This document shows positions 16,842 through 24,929 of a DNA stretch of 32,516 nucleotides, in pieces. Source of the DNA: Phycisphaerae bacterium (GTDB lineage: Bacteria > Planctomycetota > Phycisphaerae > UBA1845 > Fen-1342); contig JAGVEP010000516.1 of assembly GCA_020058145.1 (NCBI GenBank), positions 1-32,516 of the forward strand, read 5' to 3'. A program made the translations under genes and the position numbers. Under the pieces are notes generated by a model that saw nothing but the letters and a program-made list of their open reading frames with translations, was not told where the DNA came from and ran no database searches. Position 1 is the first letter of the stretch; each line of letters opens with the position of its first letter.

Positions 16842-17084
16842 CTACTGGCGGCGCTTGCGGCGGGCTGGCGGCCGGCCGTTGGTTAGCATTTCGACGGCGG
16901 CGATGTGCAGATAGGGAACGTGGGTCCACCGCTCCCCGTCCTCAAACGCGATGAACACCTCGCGCTTGAGCGGCATGACGAGCTGGGGTTGGCGGATGTC
17001 GTAGTGCGTCCCGCTGGTCAAAACGACGCGGAAAGCCTGGAACGGCTCCCGTTGCAGCAAGTCGCGGATGTCGTCGGGTCGCAC
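16842..17084 (-). CDS. Small planctomycete protein of the DIRxLLxxxPFxxFRV type
   Basis: 80 residues from a GTG at 17084: VRPDDIRDLLQREPFQAFRV, then VLTSGTHYDIRQPQLVMPLK and a C-terminal LHIAAVEML. This pattern is that of small hypothetical proteins found in many copies in planctomycete genomes; their function is unknown. No signal peptide. The frame extends upstream to 17273, but those residues are low-complexity and cover tRNA-flanking DNA. A TATACT box 6 nt before the GTG supports this start. The 162 bp between 16680 and 16841 hold no gene that I can support. Confidence 0.75.
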   Translation of the reverse strand: MRPDDIRDLLQREPFQAFRVVLTSGTHYDIRQPQLVMPLKREVFIAFEDGERWTHVPYLHIAAVEMLTNGRPPARRKRRQ

Positions 17085-17090
17085 ACCAAT

Positions 17091-17120
17091 AGTATAAGCG
17101 GCCCCGGCCCCGCGGAACAA
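17091..17120 (-). promoter_or_regulatory. Putative leaderless promoter of the small planctomycete gene
   Basis: On the minus strand, TTGTTC (17120-17115), an 18-nt spacer and TATACT (17096-17091) end exactly 6 nt before the GTG at 17084. No Shine-Dalgarno is present. Confidence 0.5.
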
Positions 17121-17279
17121 CCGGCAACAGCGAAGCGCGGCGGCGCCCGGGCTGGCCGCCGCCCTGCGACAAGACGCCGTGGCCGCGGCAGTTCCACAGT
17201 TTGCGCGCGAGCCGGAAAACCGAGTTGATGCGGGAATACGGCCTTGCGACCGTGTGCAAGTGCTGCCGCGCAAGGAGCA

Positions 17280-17353
17280 TGGGCCCAGCAGGACTCGAAC
17301 CTGCGACCAACGGATTATGAGTCCGTCGCTCTAACCAACTGAGCTATGGGCCC
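17280..17353 (-). tRNA. tRNA with anticodon CAT (Ile2-lysidine type or elongator Met)
   Basis: The 74-nt cloverleaf folds fully: acceptor GGGCCCA/TGGGCCC, D-stem GCTC/GAGC, anticodon stem ACGGA/TCCGT with loop CTCATAA, variable loop TGGTC, T-stem GCAGG/CCTGC with TTCGAGT, discriminator A. CCA is not encoded. The anticodon CAT with C4-G69 and C5-G68 pairs resembles the isoleucine tRNA that TilS modifies to read AUA. Elongator methionine remains possible. The initiator is ruled out by the fully paired first acceptor position (G1-C72). Confidence 0.95.
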
Positions 17354-17364
17354 GAAGCGCACAC

Positions 17365-17392
17365 AGTAAACAGGTTTATGGACATTTCCCAA
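17365..17392 (-). promoter_or_regulatory. Putative tRNA promoter
   Basis: TTGGGA (17392-17387), a 16-nt spacer and TTTACT (17370-17365) lie on the minus strand, 11 nt before the 5' end of the tRNA. Confidence 0.4.
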
Positions 17393-17489
17393 AGGGCCGG
17401 CGGCGCTGACGACAACCTCTACGACAACCGGCCGGCCGCTTGGCGTACCTCTGCTCGACTGCTGGGGGCGCTGTGCGGAGGTGGTCGTC

Positions 17490-17835
17490 ATGCCCAAAGC
17501 CTCGCGAACGAAACCCGGAAAGCCATATCCGTCCTTTCCGTTGACGGCGCACCCCAACCGCCAGTGGTGCCAGAAGGTCCGCGGCTCTGGTCCATTATCG
17601 GCGCGTCGCGGGCGATTTGCACGCCGGGCGTCAGCCTGCGAGCGTAGCCGGCCGCGAATTGACGGTCAAGGAAATGGGCCACGAGTTCCTGACGTCCCAG
17701 CGGGAGCGTGTTTCATGCGGCCAGATTGGGGGCCGTTGGTTCGAGGACTGCCGGCGTGTCATCTGCCATTTCGCGAAGCACGTGGGTATCTCGCGGTCGC
17801 CGGCCGCGCTGAGCGCGTCGGATTTCCAGCGCTAG
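17490..17835 (+). pseudogene. Frameshifted, truncated tyrosine recombinase (integrase) fragment
   Basis: The frame starting at ATG 17490 (GGAGG 8 nt upstream) encodes MPKASRTKPGKPYPSFPLTA then HPNRQWCQKVRG, which matches the N-terminal zinc-ribbon-like start of planctomycete integrases. The match then moves to the frame that includes the codon at 17581: VHYRRVAGDLHAGR, LTVKEMGHEFLTSQRE and WFEDCRRVICHFAKHVG, ending at a stop at 17833-17835. These correspond to the core-binding domain. The catalytic domain is absent, since the next gene ends only 110 bp further on. The fragment starts 136 bp from a tRNA gene, a common integrase target. Recognition is from memory of the family style, so moderate confidence. 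Confidence 0.6.
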
Positions 17836-17945
17836 CGCCGGCTACTCGTCGCGCAGGGGCTGAGCGGCACGAAGGGCCTCGGCGTTTTCGCGCTGACGCG
17901 AGCGCTTCGGCCGTGGATGGTGCGAGAAGGGTTCTCGCACCAGCG

Positions 17946-20246
17946 TCACGGGCCGGTGAACACGCGCTGGAAGATGGCGACGTCGGCGAGGTCCACACCA
18001 CCGTCGCTGTCCAGATCGGAATCCGGGAAGTGGTTGCCGGTGCAGCCGCCGGGACAGGCATTTCCGGGACCGGCCAAGCAGCCGGCAAACACGTTGAAGT
18101 CGCTGCCGTCCACGTCGCCGTCCGTGTCGAAATCGACCTCATAGTACATGCCGATCGCGTGCAGCATGGGCCGGATTTCCGGGTTCGCCATGAAGAGATC
18201 CCAGCAGAGCCCGGTGCGGTAGTTCTCGATCATCGGCGCGATCGTGCCCTCGTCGATTGCGATGTAGCCTGGTGCAAACCAGTTGTTCTGAGGATTGAAC
18301 GCGTCGACAAAGCCGGACACGCCCCAGAGGTTCGCGCCGTACACGTCGTAGTATTGCCGCACAGCGGCCAGCGACTCTGTCGGTGTGTACGGCAGCGCGC
18401 TTGCGGCCGCGGTTGGCGTGATGGTGCCGTTATCATTCGTCGGCGAATGGGCGGAATAGCCCCACGGGTTGAAGCTGGCCGTCAGACCCCACACATACGC
18501 GCTGTAGCCCGCATACGAATGCGGATTGCTGCTGCAGTAGTCGTGGTGCACCAGCGAGATGTTGCGCGCGTTGTCAAAGTAGTTCGCGTACACGTCCCGC
18601 TTGTAGCGCGGGTCGAAGCCCAGGTTCGAGTAGTGTGTGAAGAACAGCGGGCCGCCATACGGCGGACCGACCCAGATCGTGTGACCGTAGTAGCCTTGCC
18701 CGTTGACATAGCCACCCCCGCCGGCCCAGCCGTTGTGATAGCTCGACGCCGGCATCGGATACGTCGGCGACGCGACCGCCAGCAGGTACACAATCATCGC
18801 CTCATTGAACCCACGGATCGGCATGTTCATGTACCAGCCGTAATTCGGCGACCAGTGCCAGTACAGCACGTCGCCGCCCGCATAGCGGCGGTACCAGCTC
18901 CACTCGACAGATTCCCACATCTGCGTTGCCCGCGTGCGGATCTCCGTCTCGACCGGGTCGGCGGGATTGTCGAAATACTGCTGCGCCGTGAGGATGCCCT
19001 CGATGAGAAACGCGGTTTCAACCAGGTCGCCGCCGTTGTCCTGGGCGCCCGCGAATGGAAGCGTCGCGCCCGTGACGCCGTTGTAGTGGTGCGACCACGC
19101 GCCGTGGTAACGCGGCGTAACGTCTTGCACGAAGGCCAGGATTGTGCGGATGCGCGCCGCTGCCTGGGCCCGCGTAATGAAGCCGCGCTCCGCTCCGACC
19201 ACGATGGTCATGAGCCCCATGCCCGTCCCGCCGGTCGTCACGGTGTCGAACGGATGCCCCATGTTCATGCCCTCGCGGGCCATTCCGCAGTTCGGGTGCG
19301 CATCTTCCCAGAAATAGTGCAACGTCGTACGTTGAATGGTGTCAAGCAGCTCGTCGTCCGTTAGGCCGTCGTACAGGGCCGAGACGATCGCCGAGGCCGC
19401 CGTCTCCACGCCGTTCACCATCGCCGTCACGTAGTAGTAATACCGCGGGCTGCCCGCGCCGACACCGTCCGAGTAACCCGCCCCGATGACCAGCGCCCCG
19501 TTGATCTTCGTGTACGGCCCGCCCTGCGCCGTCGCGCGATAGACGTTGTAACCCGCTAAACCGCTTACCGACAGCGGCTTCCAAACCAGCGAAAGATGCT
19601 CGGCGTACGCGTTGGCGGCCACACCTTGCACGCCTGGCGACCCGCCGATGTGCCGAAGACGCAGGTTGTCCACGTAAACAGTGCCGCTGGTGCCGGCCAA
19701 ATTCTGCAGCACGAACGCCCAGATCTGGTTCAGCCCGGTCTGCTCGCGCGCCGACACGTCGAACGTGATCGTTGTCCACACGCCGACCATCGTCGGAATG
19801 CCCGTGGCCTGCTGCCAGACGTCCGGCGGATACCAGTTCGAGTCCCAGATGCCGATCAGGCCGGGCAGCCCACCAGACGAGGCCACGTATACGTCGGCCA
19901 GCAACTGGTCCTCGTTGGCCAAGTCGTAGGTGTGCGCGGACCAAAAGTGCCGAAACTCGACTTTGCGGTCCGTCTCATTCGTGATTGTCACGCGCAGGAC
20001 GTATGACCCGTCAGTCGCCGGCGGAGCACCGCCAACGTCGCCGGGTACGATCGCCACCGCCAACCCCGGATCGCCGGAGTTCGCGACCACGCTCAGGTCG
20101 GTCTCCGACGGCTCATAGCTGGCCAGCGGCGTGAAGATGTCTGCAGACGCCGGAATCACCGCGGGCAGCACCACGAGCGTGGCGACGAGCACCACCCGCC
20201 GACAACCTGCGCGAGACGCCGGCACACGTATCACGTTGGAGCACAT
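17946..20246 (-). CDS. Secreted glycoamylase-domain (GH144-like) glucanase with dockerin
   Basis: 766 residues. A signal peptide ends near residue 35 (VVLPAVIPASA). Then come a carbohydrate-binding-like jelly roll (about 40-210) and a fibronectin III-like module (about 215-285, LSVSGLAGYNVYRATAQGGP). A PF10091-type glycoamylase domain (about 293-695) starts LTDDELLDTIQRTTLHYFWE and includes GGTGMGLMTIVVGAERGFIT, WGLTASFNPWGY and GFVDAFNPQNNWFAPGYIAI. A two-loop dockerin-like end follows (DTDGDVDGSDFN, DLDSDGGVDLADV). Characterised PF10091 enzymes of GH144 are endo-beta-1,2-glucanases. The start at 20246 has GGAGAAGGA upstream. It likely makes the first extracellular cut on the substrate of this locus. 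A paralogue without accessory domains lies at 24938. Confidence 0.88.
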   Translation of the reverse strand: MCSNVIRVPASRAGCRRVVLVATLVVLPAVIPASADIFTPLASYEPSETDLSVVANSGDPGLAVAIVPGDVGGAPPATDGSYVLRVTITNETDRKVEFRHFWSAHTYDLANEDQLLADVYVASSGGLPGLIGIWDSNWYPPDVWQQATGIPTMVGVWTTITFDVSAREQTGLNQIWAFVLQNLAGTSGTVYVDNLRLRHIGGSPGVQGVAANAYAEHLSLVWKPLSVSGLAGYNVYRATAQGGPYTKINGALVIGAGYSDGVGAGSPRYYYYVTAMVNGVETAASAIVSALYDGLTDDELLDTIQRTTLHYFWEDAHPNCGMAREGMNMGHPFDTVTTGGTGMGLMTIVVGAERGFITRAQAAARIRTILAFVQDVTPRYHGAWSHHYNGVTGATLPFAGAQDNGGDLVETAFLIEGILTAQQYFDNPADPVETEIRTRATQMWESVEWSWYRRYAGGDVLYWHWSPNYGWYMNMPIRGFNEAMIVYLLAVASPTYPMPASSYHNGWAGGGGYVNGQGYYGHTIWVGPPYGGPLFFTHYSNLGFDPRYKRDVYANYFDNARNISLVHHDYCSSNPHSYAGYSAYVWGLTASFNPWGYSAHSPTNDNGTITPTAAASALPYTPTESLAAVRQYYDVYGANLWGVSGFVDAFNPQNNWFAPGYIAIDEGTIAPMIENYRTGLCWDLFMANPEIRPMLHAIGMYYEVDFDTDGDVDGSDFNVFAGCLAGPGNACPGGCTGNHFPDSDLDSDGGVDLADVAIFQRVFTGP

Positions 20247-20271
20247 TTCCTTCTCCCTCGAAGCAACACAC

Positions 20272-20290
20272 GCGCGGCCAACGGCCGCGC
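20272..20290 (-). promoter_or_regulatory. 5'-leader hairpin upstream of the GH144-like gene
   Basis: GCGCGGCC-GTT-GGCCGCGC is a perfect 8-bp stem with a 3-nt loop, about 25 nt before the start codon at 20246 and just upstream of the ribosome site. It may affect mRNA stability or translation. It lies too far from any open frame end to be a terminator for a known gene. Confidence 0.5.
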
Positions 20291-20317
20291 CAACCTCCCC
20301 GCGGGTAACTGGCGAAC

Positions 20318-20389
20318 AAGGACCAAGGGACTCAAACACTCAACCGCCGCATTGGGAACGCGGCGCTCTTCCGGGCGAGTCACATACCC
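20318..20389 (-). pseudogene. Degenerate tRNA-Gly(CCC)-like sequence
   Basis: The minus strand shows a D-arm-like ACTC..GG..GAGC, G26, an intact anticodon arm CCGCG-TTCCCAA-TGCGG (anticodon CCC), a 5-nt variable loop and a T-arm GAGTG-TTTGAGT-CCCTT with one mismatch and C56 changed to T. The acceptor strands GGGTATG and GGTCCTT pair poorly. I read it as a decayed tRNA gene or a fragment captured during an insertion. The rest of the 360-bp gap (20390-20606) holds no gene that I can support. Confidence 0.5.
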
Positions 20390-20606
20390 AGCAATCTCGA
20401 TTGTAACACAAAAACCCGCGATCTGTACCTTGTTGATACCGAATACTTCATCCGCCGTGATACGGGCTGGCGATCACGCGGCTGCGGCTCGGCGGCTCTC
20501 AGGCTTCGCGAGGACCAAGCTCGACGACCAGACCCAGAAGACCCGGTTGCGCGGGCGGAGACGAGGGAGGACCGTCAGGTGCCGGCACGCCGGATGTTGA
20601 CGCCGG

Positions 20607-23600
20607 TCAGGGCGACAAGGTAACCGTCACGCTCCCCTTGATGACTTTCAGCGTGACCTGGTGCTCCGTGAACGCAGCCACCATCCCCGCGTCCGTCTGG
20701 ACCGCGCGAAGCACTCGTTCGCCGGGGACCCGGAAGACCAAACCGCCCGGCGGGATGTCACCCGCACCGTCCAGGGTGAGCACGATCTGGTTGCCGCCGG
20801 CGCGCAGCGCGTAAGACAGCCGGCCGTACTCCGTCGGCCAGCGCGCAATCGAGACGCCTGCCGGCATTTCCAGCCACTCCGGCCGAACCCCGGCAGCCAG
20901 TACGAGCGCCTCATCCTGGGTGCGCTCGTACACGAACATACTGCGAAACGCGTTCAGAAACTCCGAGCCTACCCAGGTGTGCGGCAAGTCCCCGATGAAT
21001 TTGGGCGCCGCCGGATCGTGCCACACGACCTCCGGCCACTGGTTCCAGCCCGTTGGACACTGATCGTGCAGGAAGAAATCCAACAACTCGTGCACCTGGC
21101 GCGGCTGTTCCAGCCGCACGAACGTCCCCACCAGCCGTAGCTCATAGGGCGTGTAGTTAAGCCACTCGAGTTTGCCGTCGCGGCGCTGGCAGAAGAAGTC
21201 ATAGTAGCGGGCAAAGGTGTTCTGTAGCAGCGGCCCGGGCAGGTTGTCGCCCTCTTCGCACGGAAAAAGGGCAATGGCGGTCGAGGTCGCGTCGAAATCG
21301 CCGAGTTCGGCACAGCCGGGGATGTAGCCGACGTGTTTTTGCTCTACCGCCAGGTTCACCGAATCGCGCAGGCTGCCGCGGAAGGCATCCCGCAGCCGGG
21401 TGAAGCGTGCCTCCGCCTCCGGCTGCCGCATAATCCGCGCCAGCCGCACGGCGTCCTTCAGGCCGCGTGCGATCCAGAAATCGTCCCAATAGGAGTGCAT
21501 GGGCTTGGCCGAGTAGCCCTCGTGGCTGATTGATTCCGGCACCAGTCCATAGCAGACGCGTTTTTCGGGCGGCCCGTCGCGGTACTCCGGCGTGAGCCGC
21601 TGTTTGCGCAATTCCTCGATGTAGCTCACGGCGGAAACGACTTGTGGCCAATGCCGCTGCAGGAATTGGGCGTCGCGCGTGAAGTTGTAGTACGCCAGCA
21701 GCGCGTAGAGGAACTCGCCGGCGCTGTCGTGTTCCGGGACCGGGTCGGGTCCGCGGCGGTCCACGACACAGGGGATCTTCCCGTTCTCGTATTGGTAACC
21801 CGCAAACCAATCCAGAAAGCGGCGCGCCGCTTCCGCATGGCCCGTGCAGAGCAGCGCTGTCGACGTCAGCGCACCGTCGCGAATCCAACTGCGTTCGTAG
21901 GTGCGCGATCCGGGTTGAATAGCCGGTCCGTCGGCGTTGATGAGGATGTACGCTTGCGTGGTCCGGAAGGTACTCACGAGCCGGGCAGCGTCGGCGGGCA
22001 GGGTAAGTTCGACGCGGTGTAGCATCCTCTCCCAATCGCGGCCCGCCTTCACACGGCGCGCGTCGAAATCGGCTTCCACGCGCCCGCGCTCATGGCTGGC
22101 GGCCTCAATTGAAGCGTCGTGAAAGGGCATTTCCACCACGACGGTCGTGTGTGCGCCGGGCTCCAGGTCGAGATTCCAGCGCCACGCGCCCGAGGCCAGG
22201 GCCGCGGGATCGGTAGCCGTCTGGGTGGGCGGCAGCTTGTTCGTCGCCAGATACTCAATCACCTCGCCCTGGTCGAAACGCGTTGCGCCGAACCCGTCGG
22301 GAGCGCCCCATGGCTTCAGTATCTTTTGGTCGTTTACGACCACGCTTCCGTTCTCGGCGCGGAGCGACGTGATTTGGGCTGCTCCGCCCGTTATGCCGAG
22401 GTCTTGCCAGGGTGGCAGCACCTGAAAAGGCCGGATTCCGACGTACAACGCGCCATTCAAGCGCGCCGCACCCCGATTCGACAGCCGATACTGCGCCAGC
22501 AACGTGGAATGTCCGGCCGGTCCATCCGCCAGCGCGGTGATCTCCAGCTCGGCGTCGTCCAGCTTCCACGTCACCGTAGGAATCGGCAGATAATCGTCCA
22601 GGAGCTTCTGCGTCCACGACGCATCGGCCCAGGTAATCAGCCGCCCATTCAGATAAAGGAACGGTTCGAGTCGAAACCCGAGCTTGTCCACTTCCAGGGC
22701 ACCCGCGACGTCGAACAGGGCTTCCTTGTCGTCCTCCGGGACGCCCACCACCGTCCACCACTGCTGCTGCCCCAGGAAGTAGCGGGGATACCAGCCGCGC
22801 GGCGACTCGCTGGCGATCGTCGCGAACATGCGGTTTCGCGATTCGCCAAACTCCGGCTCCAGCACCCGCAGCCGTTTTACACCTACCCCGCGGCCCCGAC
22901 TGGTCTGCCGCACGGCGAGGCGCAGCGCAGTGGCCTCGACGTCCCGCAAAGGAAGGTAATGCCGGCCGCCGCGGCCGGATTCCAGGGTGCTCACCGTCTG
23001 CCACTGTTGGCCATCTTCGGAAACGGACACGTCGTACGCGACCGGGTAATCGTCCTCGTCCCAGGTGACGGCTAGCCCACCAATTTCGCGTGCCGCCGGG
23101 AACTCGACGGCCAGCGACGGTTGCAAGTCTGTCGCGGCACTGTGCCAGTCGAGCCGGCCCGTTTCATCCAGGGTCAACCACGCGGCAGCGCCTGCCGCTG
23201 CGGACGATGCGCGTACGTGCAGCGGGCCGGCGGCGCGAACCTCGGGCAAGGCCTCAAAAGTCAGCTCATCAAACCAGAGCGAGCCCTTTCCGCCGCTGCC
23301 GGCGGCCACGGCGATCTCGAGCGCGCCCAGCGTCTCGAAACGCTGGCCCCCCGACGGTCCCCAGGCGAACCGGAACTTCCGCGCCGGGTACGACAGCGTG
23401 CGCCACTCGCGGGGGAACTCGAAACTGCGTCGATTCACCCACCACACGTTCTCGCCCGAGAGATCGAGCAGCTTGAACTCCAGGTTGTTGGCCGGTCCCT
23501 CGCCGCGCATCCGGAGTTGAAACCGGTAGTTCGCCGGCAAGGGCATGGGCAGGGCGCGTCGCAGGACGCAGAAGCCCGAGCCGCGCTCGAAGTCGAAGTC

Positions 23601-23783
23601 CAGCCGCAGAGCCTGGGCCTCGTGTCCCGCGTCCGGGCTGATGGACGCACGCACGCCGTCGGACGCCAGCACTTTCCACGTGTCTGGTGAGGCAAAGTCG
23701 TCGAGCAGCACCGGCTGGCACCACGCGGTCGCGGCCGCGAGTAGCACGATCGCCGTCGAAACGAAAGACCGAGCCTTGTTCAT
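20607..23783 (-). CDS. Large secreted (alpha/alpha)6-type glycosidase-like protein with discoidin-like modules
   Basis: 1058 residues. A signal peptide (MNKARSFVSTAIVLLAAATA) precedes a galactose-binding-like jelly roll (about 25-180, with VLLDDFASPDTWKVL and LWFDELTFE) and an F5/8 C-like module (about 210-305, with YDVSVSEDGQQWQTV). A beta-rich middle (about 315-610) leads to a helical catalytic-type domain (about 615-960) with YERSWIRDGALTSTALL, VVDRRGPDPVPEHDSAGEFL and SYWDDFWIARGLKDA. The arrangement of a beta-supersandwich followed by an (alpha/alpha)6 barrel resembles GH15, GH63, GH78 and GH94-type enzymes, but I cannot assign a family. Candidate acids are in WIRDG and PEHDS. AGGGGA lies 6 nt before the ATG. 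It sits 62 bp behind lacI on the same strand, probably co-transcribed. Confidence 0.8.
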   Translation of the reverse strand: MNKARSFVSTAIVLLAAATAWCQPVLLDDFASPDTWKVLASDGVRASISPDAGHEAQALRLDFDFERGSGFCVLRRALPMPLPANYRFQLRMRGEGPANNLEFKLLDLSGENVWWVNRRSFEFPREWRTLSYPARKFRFAWGPSGGQRFETLGALEIAVAAGSGGKGSLWFDELTFEALPEVRAAGPLHVRASSAAAGAAAWLTLDETGRLDWHSAATDLQPSLAVEFPAAREIGGLAVTWDEDDYPVAYDVSVSEDGQQWQTVSTLESGRGGRHYLPLRDVEATALRLAVRQTSRGRGVGVKRLRVLEPEFGESRNRMFATIASESPRGWYPRYFLGQQQWWTVVGVPEDDKEALFDVAGALEVDKLGFRLEPFLYLNGRLITWADASWTQKLLDDYLPIPTVTWKLDDAELEITALADGPAGHSTLLAQYRLSNRGAARLNGALYVGIRPFQVLPPWQDLGITGGAAQITSLRAENGSVVVNDQKILKPWGAPDGFGATRFDQGEVIEYLATNKLPPTQTATDPAALASGAWRWNLDLEPGAHTTVVVEMPFHDASIEAASHERGRVEADFDARRVKAGRDWERMLHRVELTLPADAARLVSTFRTTQAYILINADGPAIQPGSRTYERSWIRDGALTSTALLCTGHAEAARRFLDWFAGYQYENGKIPCVVDRRGPDPVPEHDSAGEFLYALLAYYNFTRDAQFLQRHWPQVVSAVSYIEELRKQRLTPEYRDGPPEKRVCYGLVPESISHEGYSAKPMHSYWDDFWIARGLKDAVRLARIMRQPEAEARFTRLRDAFRGSLRDSVNLAVEQKHVGYIPGCAELGDFDATSTAIALFPCEEGDNLPGPLLQNTFARYYDFFCQRRDGKLEWLNYTPYELRLVGTFVRLEQPRQVHELLDFFLHDQCPTGWNQWPEVVWHDPAAPKFIGDLPHTWVGSEFLNAFRSMFVYERTQDEALVLAAGVRPEWLEMPAGVSIARWPTEYGRLSYALRAGGNQIVLTLDGAGDIPPGGLVFRVPGERVLRAVQTDAGMVAAFTEHQVTLKVIKGSVTVTLSP

Positions 23784-23845
23784 GGCGTTCCCCTGTTTGG
23801 GCTCGCCGTCCCGGAATGGTCATCCGGCTCCGGGCTGGGCCGCCT

Positions 23846-24907
23846 TCACTGGACGGGTCTGCACCCGCAGGACTCGCGCACGATCAACTCCGCCTCCAGG
23901 GTCACCCGCGTCGGTGGACGCTGCGGATCGGCGATCCGCTGGCACAACAACTCGATGGCCCGCGCGCCCATTTTCGCCATCGGTACCCGCACCGTGGTCA
24001 GCGGCGGGCGCATCATGCGCGCGATCCGCGTGTCGTCAAAGCCCACCACGGCCAGGTCCTGCGGCACGGCCAAGCCCGCCGCCGTTGCCGCCGCGACAAT
24101 CCCGGAAGCCATCTCGTCGTTGGCCGCAAAGACACAGTGTCTCGGTCCCGCCCACGCGCGCACGCGCTCCGTGCCCAGCCGAAACGCGGTTTCGTACTGG
24201 TAGTCGAGATAGTGGATGTCGTTCGGCACGACCGGCACGTTGGACCGCATGAGCACTTCTTTGTATGCCCGCAGCCGCGCGATCGTATCCACGTTGGTCG
24301 CGGGTCCGCCCACAAAGATGATGCGTTGCGCGCCGCAGCGCTCGAGCAGGTGACGCATCATCGCGACGGCCCCCTGTTTCTGATCGATCACGACGCTGTC
24401 GTGCACGGCGCCGTCGAGTTCGGCGTCGAGCACCACGTACGGCATGCGCGCGGTGGCCAGCGTCTCCTGAATGCGATCACGCAGCTCGGCCACCATGACG
24501 GCCACGCCGTCCAGCAGGCTGCGCTGTTGAATGGCACGCAGCAGCGAATGGCTGTCCGCGCTCTCGTGGGCCGAGGAGACAATCAGGTTGTACCCCGACT
24601 GGCGGGCCTGGAGATTCGCCCCCCGGATGATCTCGGAGTAGAACTCGCCGTGCAGGTCGGGCAGGACAAGCGCGACGATCTCGCTCTTGCGCAGCATCAA
24701 CCCACGGGCGAACGCGTTGGGCTGATACCCGAGCTTCTTGATCGCGGCTTCGACACGCGAACGAGTCGTTTCGTTTACCAGTTCGCGGCGGTTGATGACG
24801 CGCGACACGGTACTGATCGAGACTCTGGCCAACTTGGCCACGTCCGCAATCGAAGCGGGCACGTCACCTGGCCGCACGGAATGTCGCTGGGATGCTGTCT
24901 TTGACAC
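23846..24907 (-). CDS. LacI-family transcriptional regulator
   Basis: 353 residues. The N-terminal helix-turn-helix ASIADVAKLARVSISTVSRV (about 18-37) and hinge helix (around YQPNAFARGLMLRKS) are typical. The periplasmic-binding-protein-like sugar-sensing core follows (VALVLPDLHGEFYSEIIRGA, ADSHSLLRAIQQRSLLDGVA, FAANDEMASGIVAAATAAGL, VVGFDDTRIARMMRPPLTTV), ending in RESCGCRP. It is predicted to repress the surrounding sugar genes until a glucan oligosaccharide binds. The GTG at 24907 is preferred because AGGAAG precedes it; an upstream ATG at 24949 would lie on the -35 box of its own promoter. It is divergent from the glycoamylase gene at 24938. Confidence 0.95.
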   Translation of the reverse strand: MSKTASQRHSVRPGDVPASIADVAKLARVSISTVSRVINRRELVNETTRSRVEAAIKKLGYQPNAFARGLMLRKSEIVALVLPDLHGEFYSEIIRGANLQARQSGYNLIVSSAHESADSHSLLRAIQQRSLLDGVAVMVAELRDRIQETLATARMPYVVLDAELDGAVHDSVVIDQKQGAVAMMRHLLERCGAQRIIFVGGPATNVDTIARLRAYKEVLMRSNVPVVPNDIHYLDYQYETAFRLGTERVRAWAGPRHCVFAANDEMASGIVAAATAAGLAVPQDLAVVGFDDTRIARMMRPPLTTVRVPMAKMGARAIELLCQRIADPQRPPTRVTLEAELIVRESCGCRPVQ

Positions 24908-24929
24908 CACTTCCTGCGCATGATATCTT
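24901..24929 (+). promoter_or_regulatory. Promoter of the glycoamylase gene, overlapping the lacI start
   Basis: TTGACA (24901-24906), a 17-nt spacer and TATCTT (24924-24929), 8 nt before the ATG at 24938. The -35 matches the consensus fully and lies on the lacI start codon. No Shine-Dalgarno is present, so the transcript is probably leaderless. Confidence 0.6.

Noticed and set aside
16699-16929. 76-codon minus-strand frame overlapping the small planctomycete gene
   Set aside because: No recognisable motif, an 88-bp overlap with a better-supported gene in another frame, and no ribosome site.
17222-17278. Inverted repeat CCTTGCG/CGCAAGG downstream of the tRNA
   Set aside because: The loop is long and no U-run follows, so a terminator cannot be supported.
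17315-17557. 80-codon minus-strand frame running through the tRNA
   Set aside because: Its C-terminus (GPIAQLVRATDS) is a translated tRNA, a well-known false protein.
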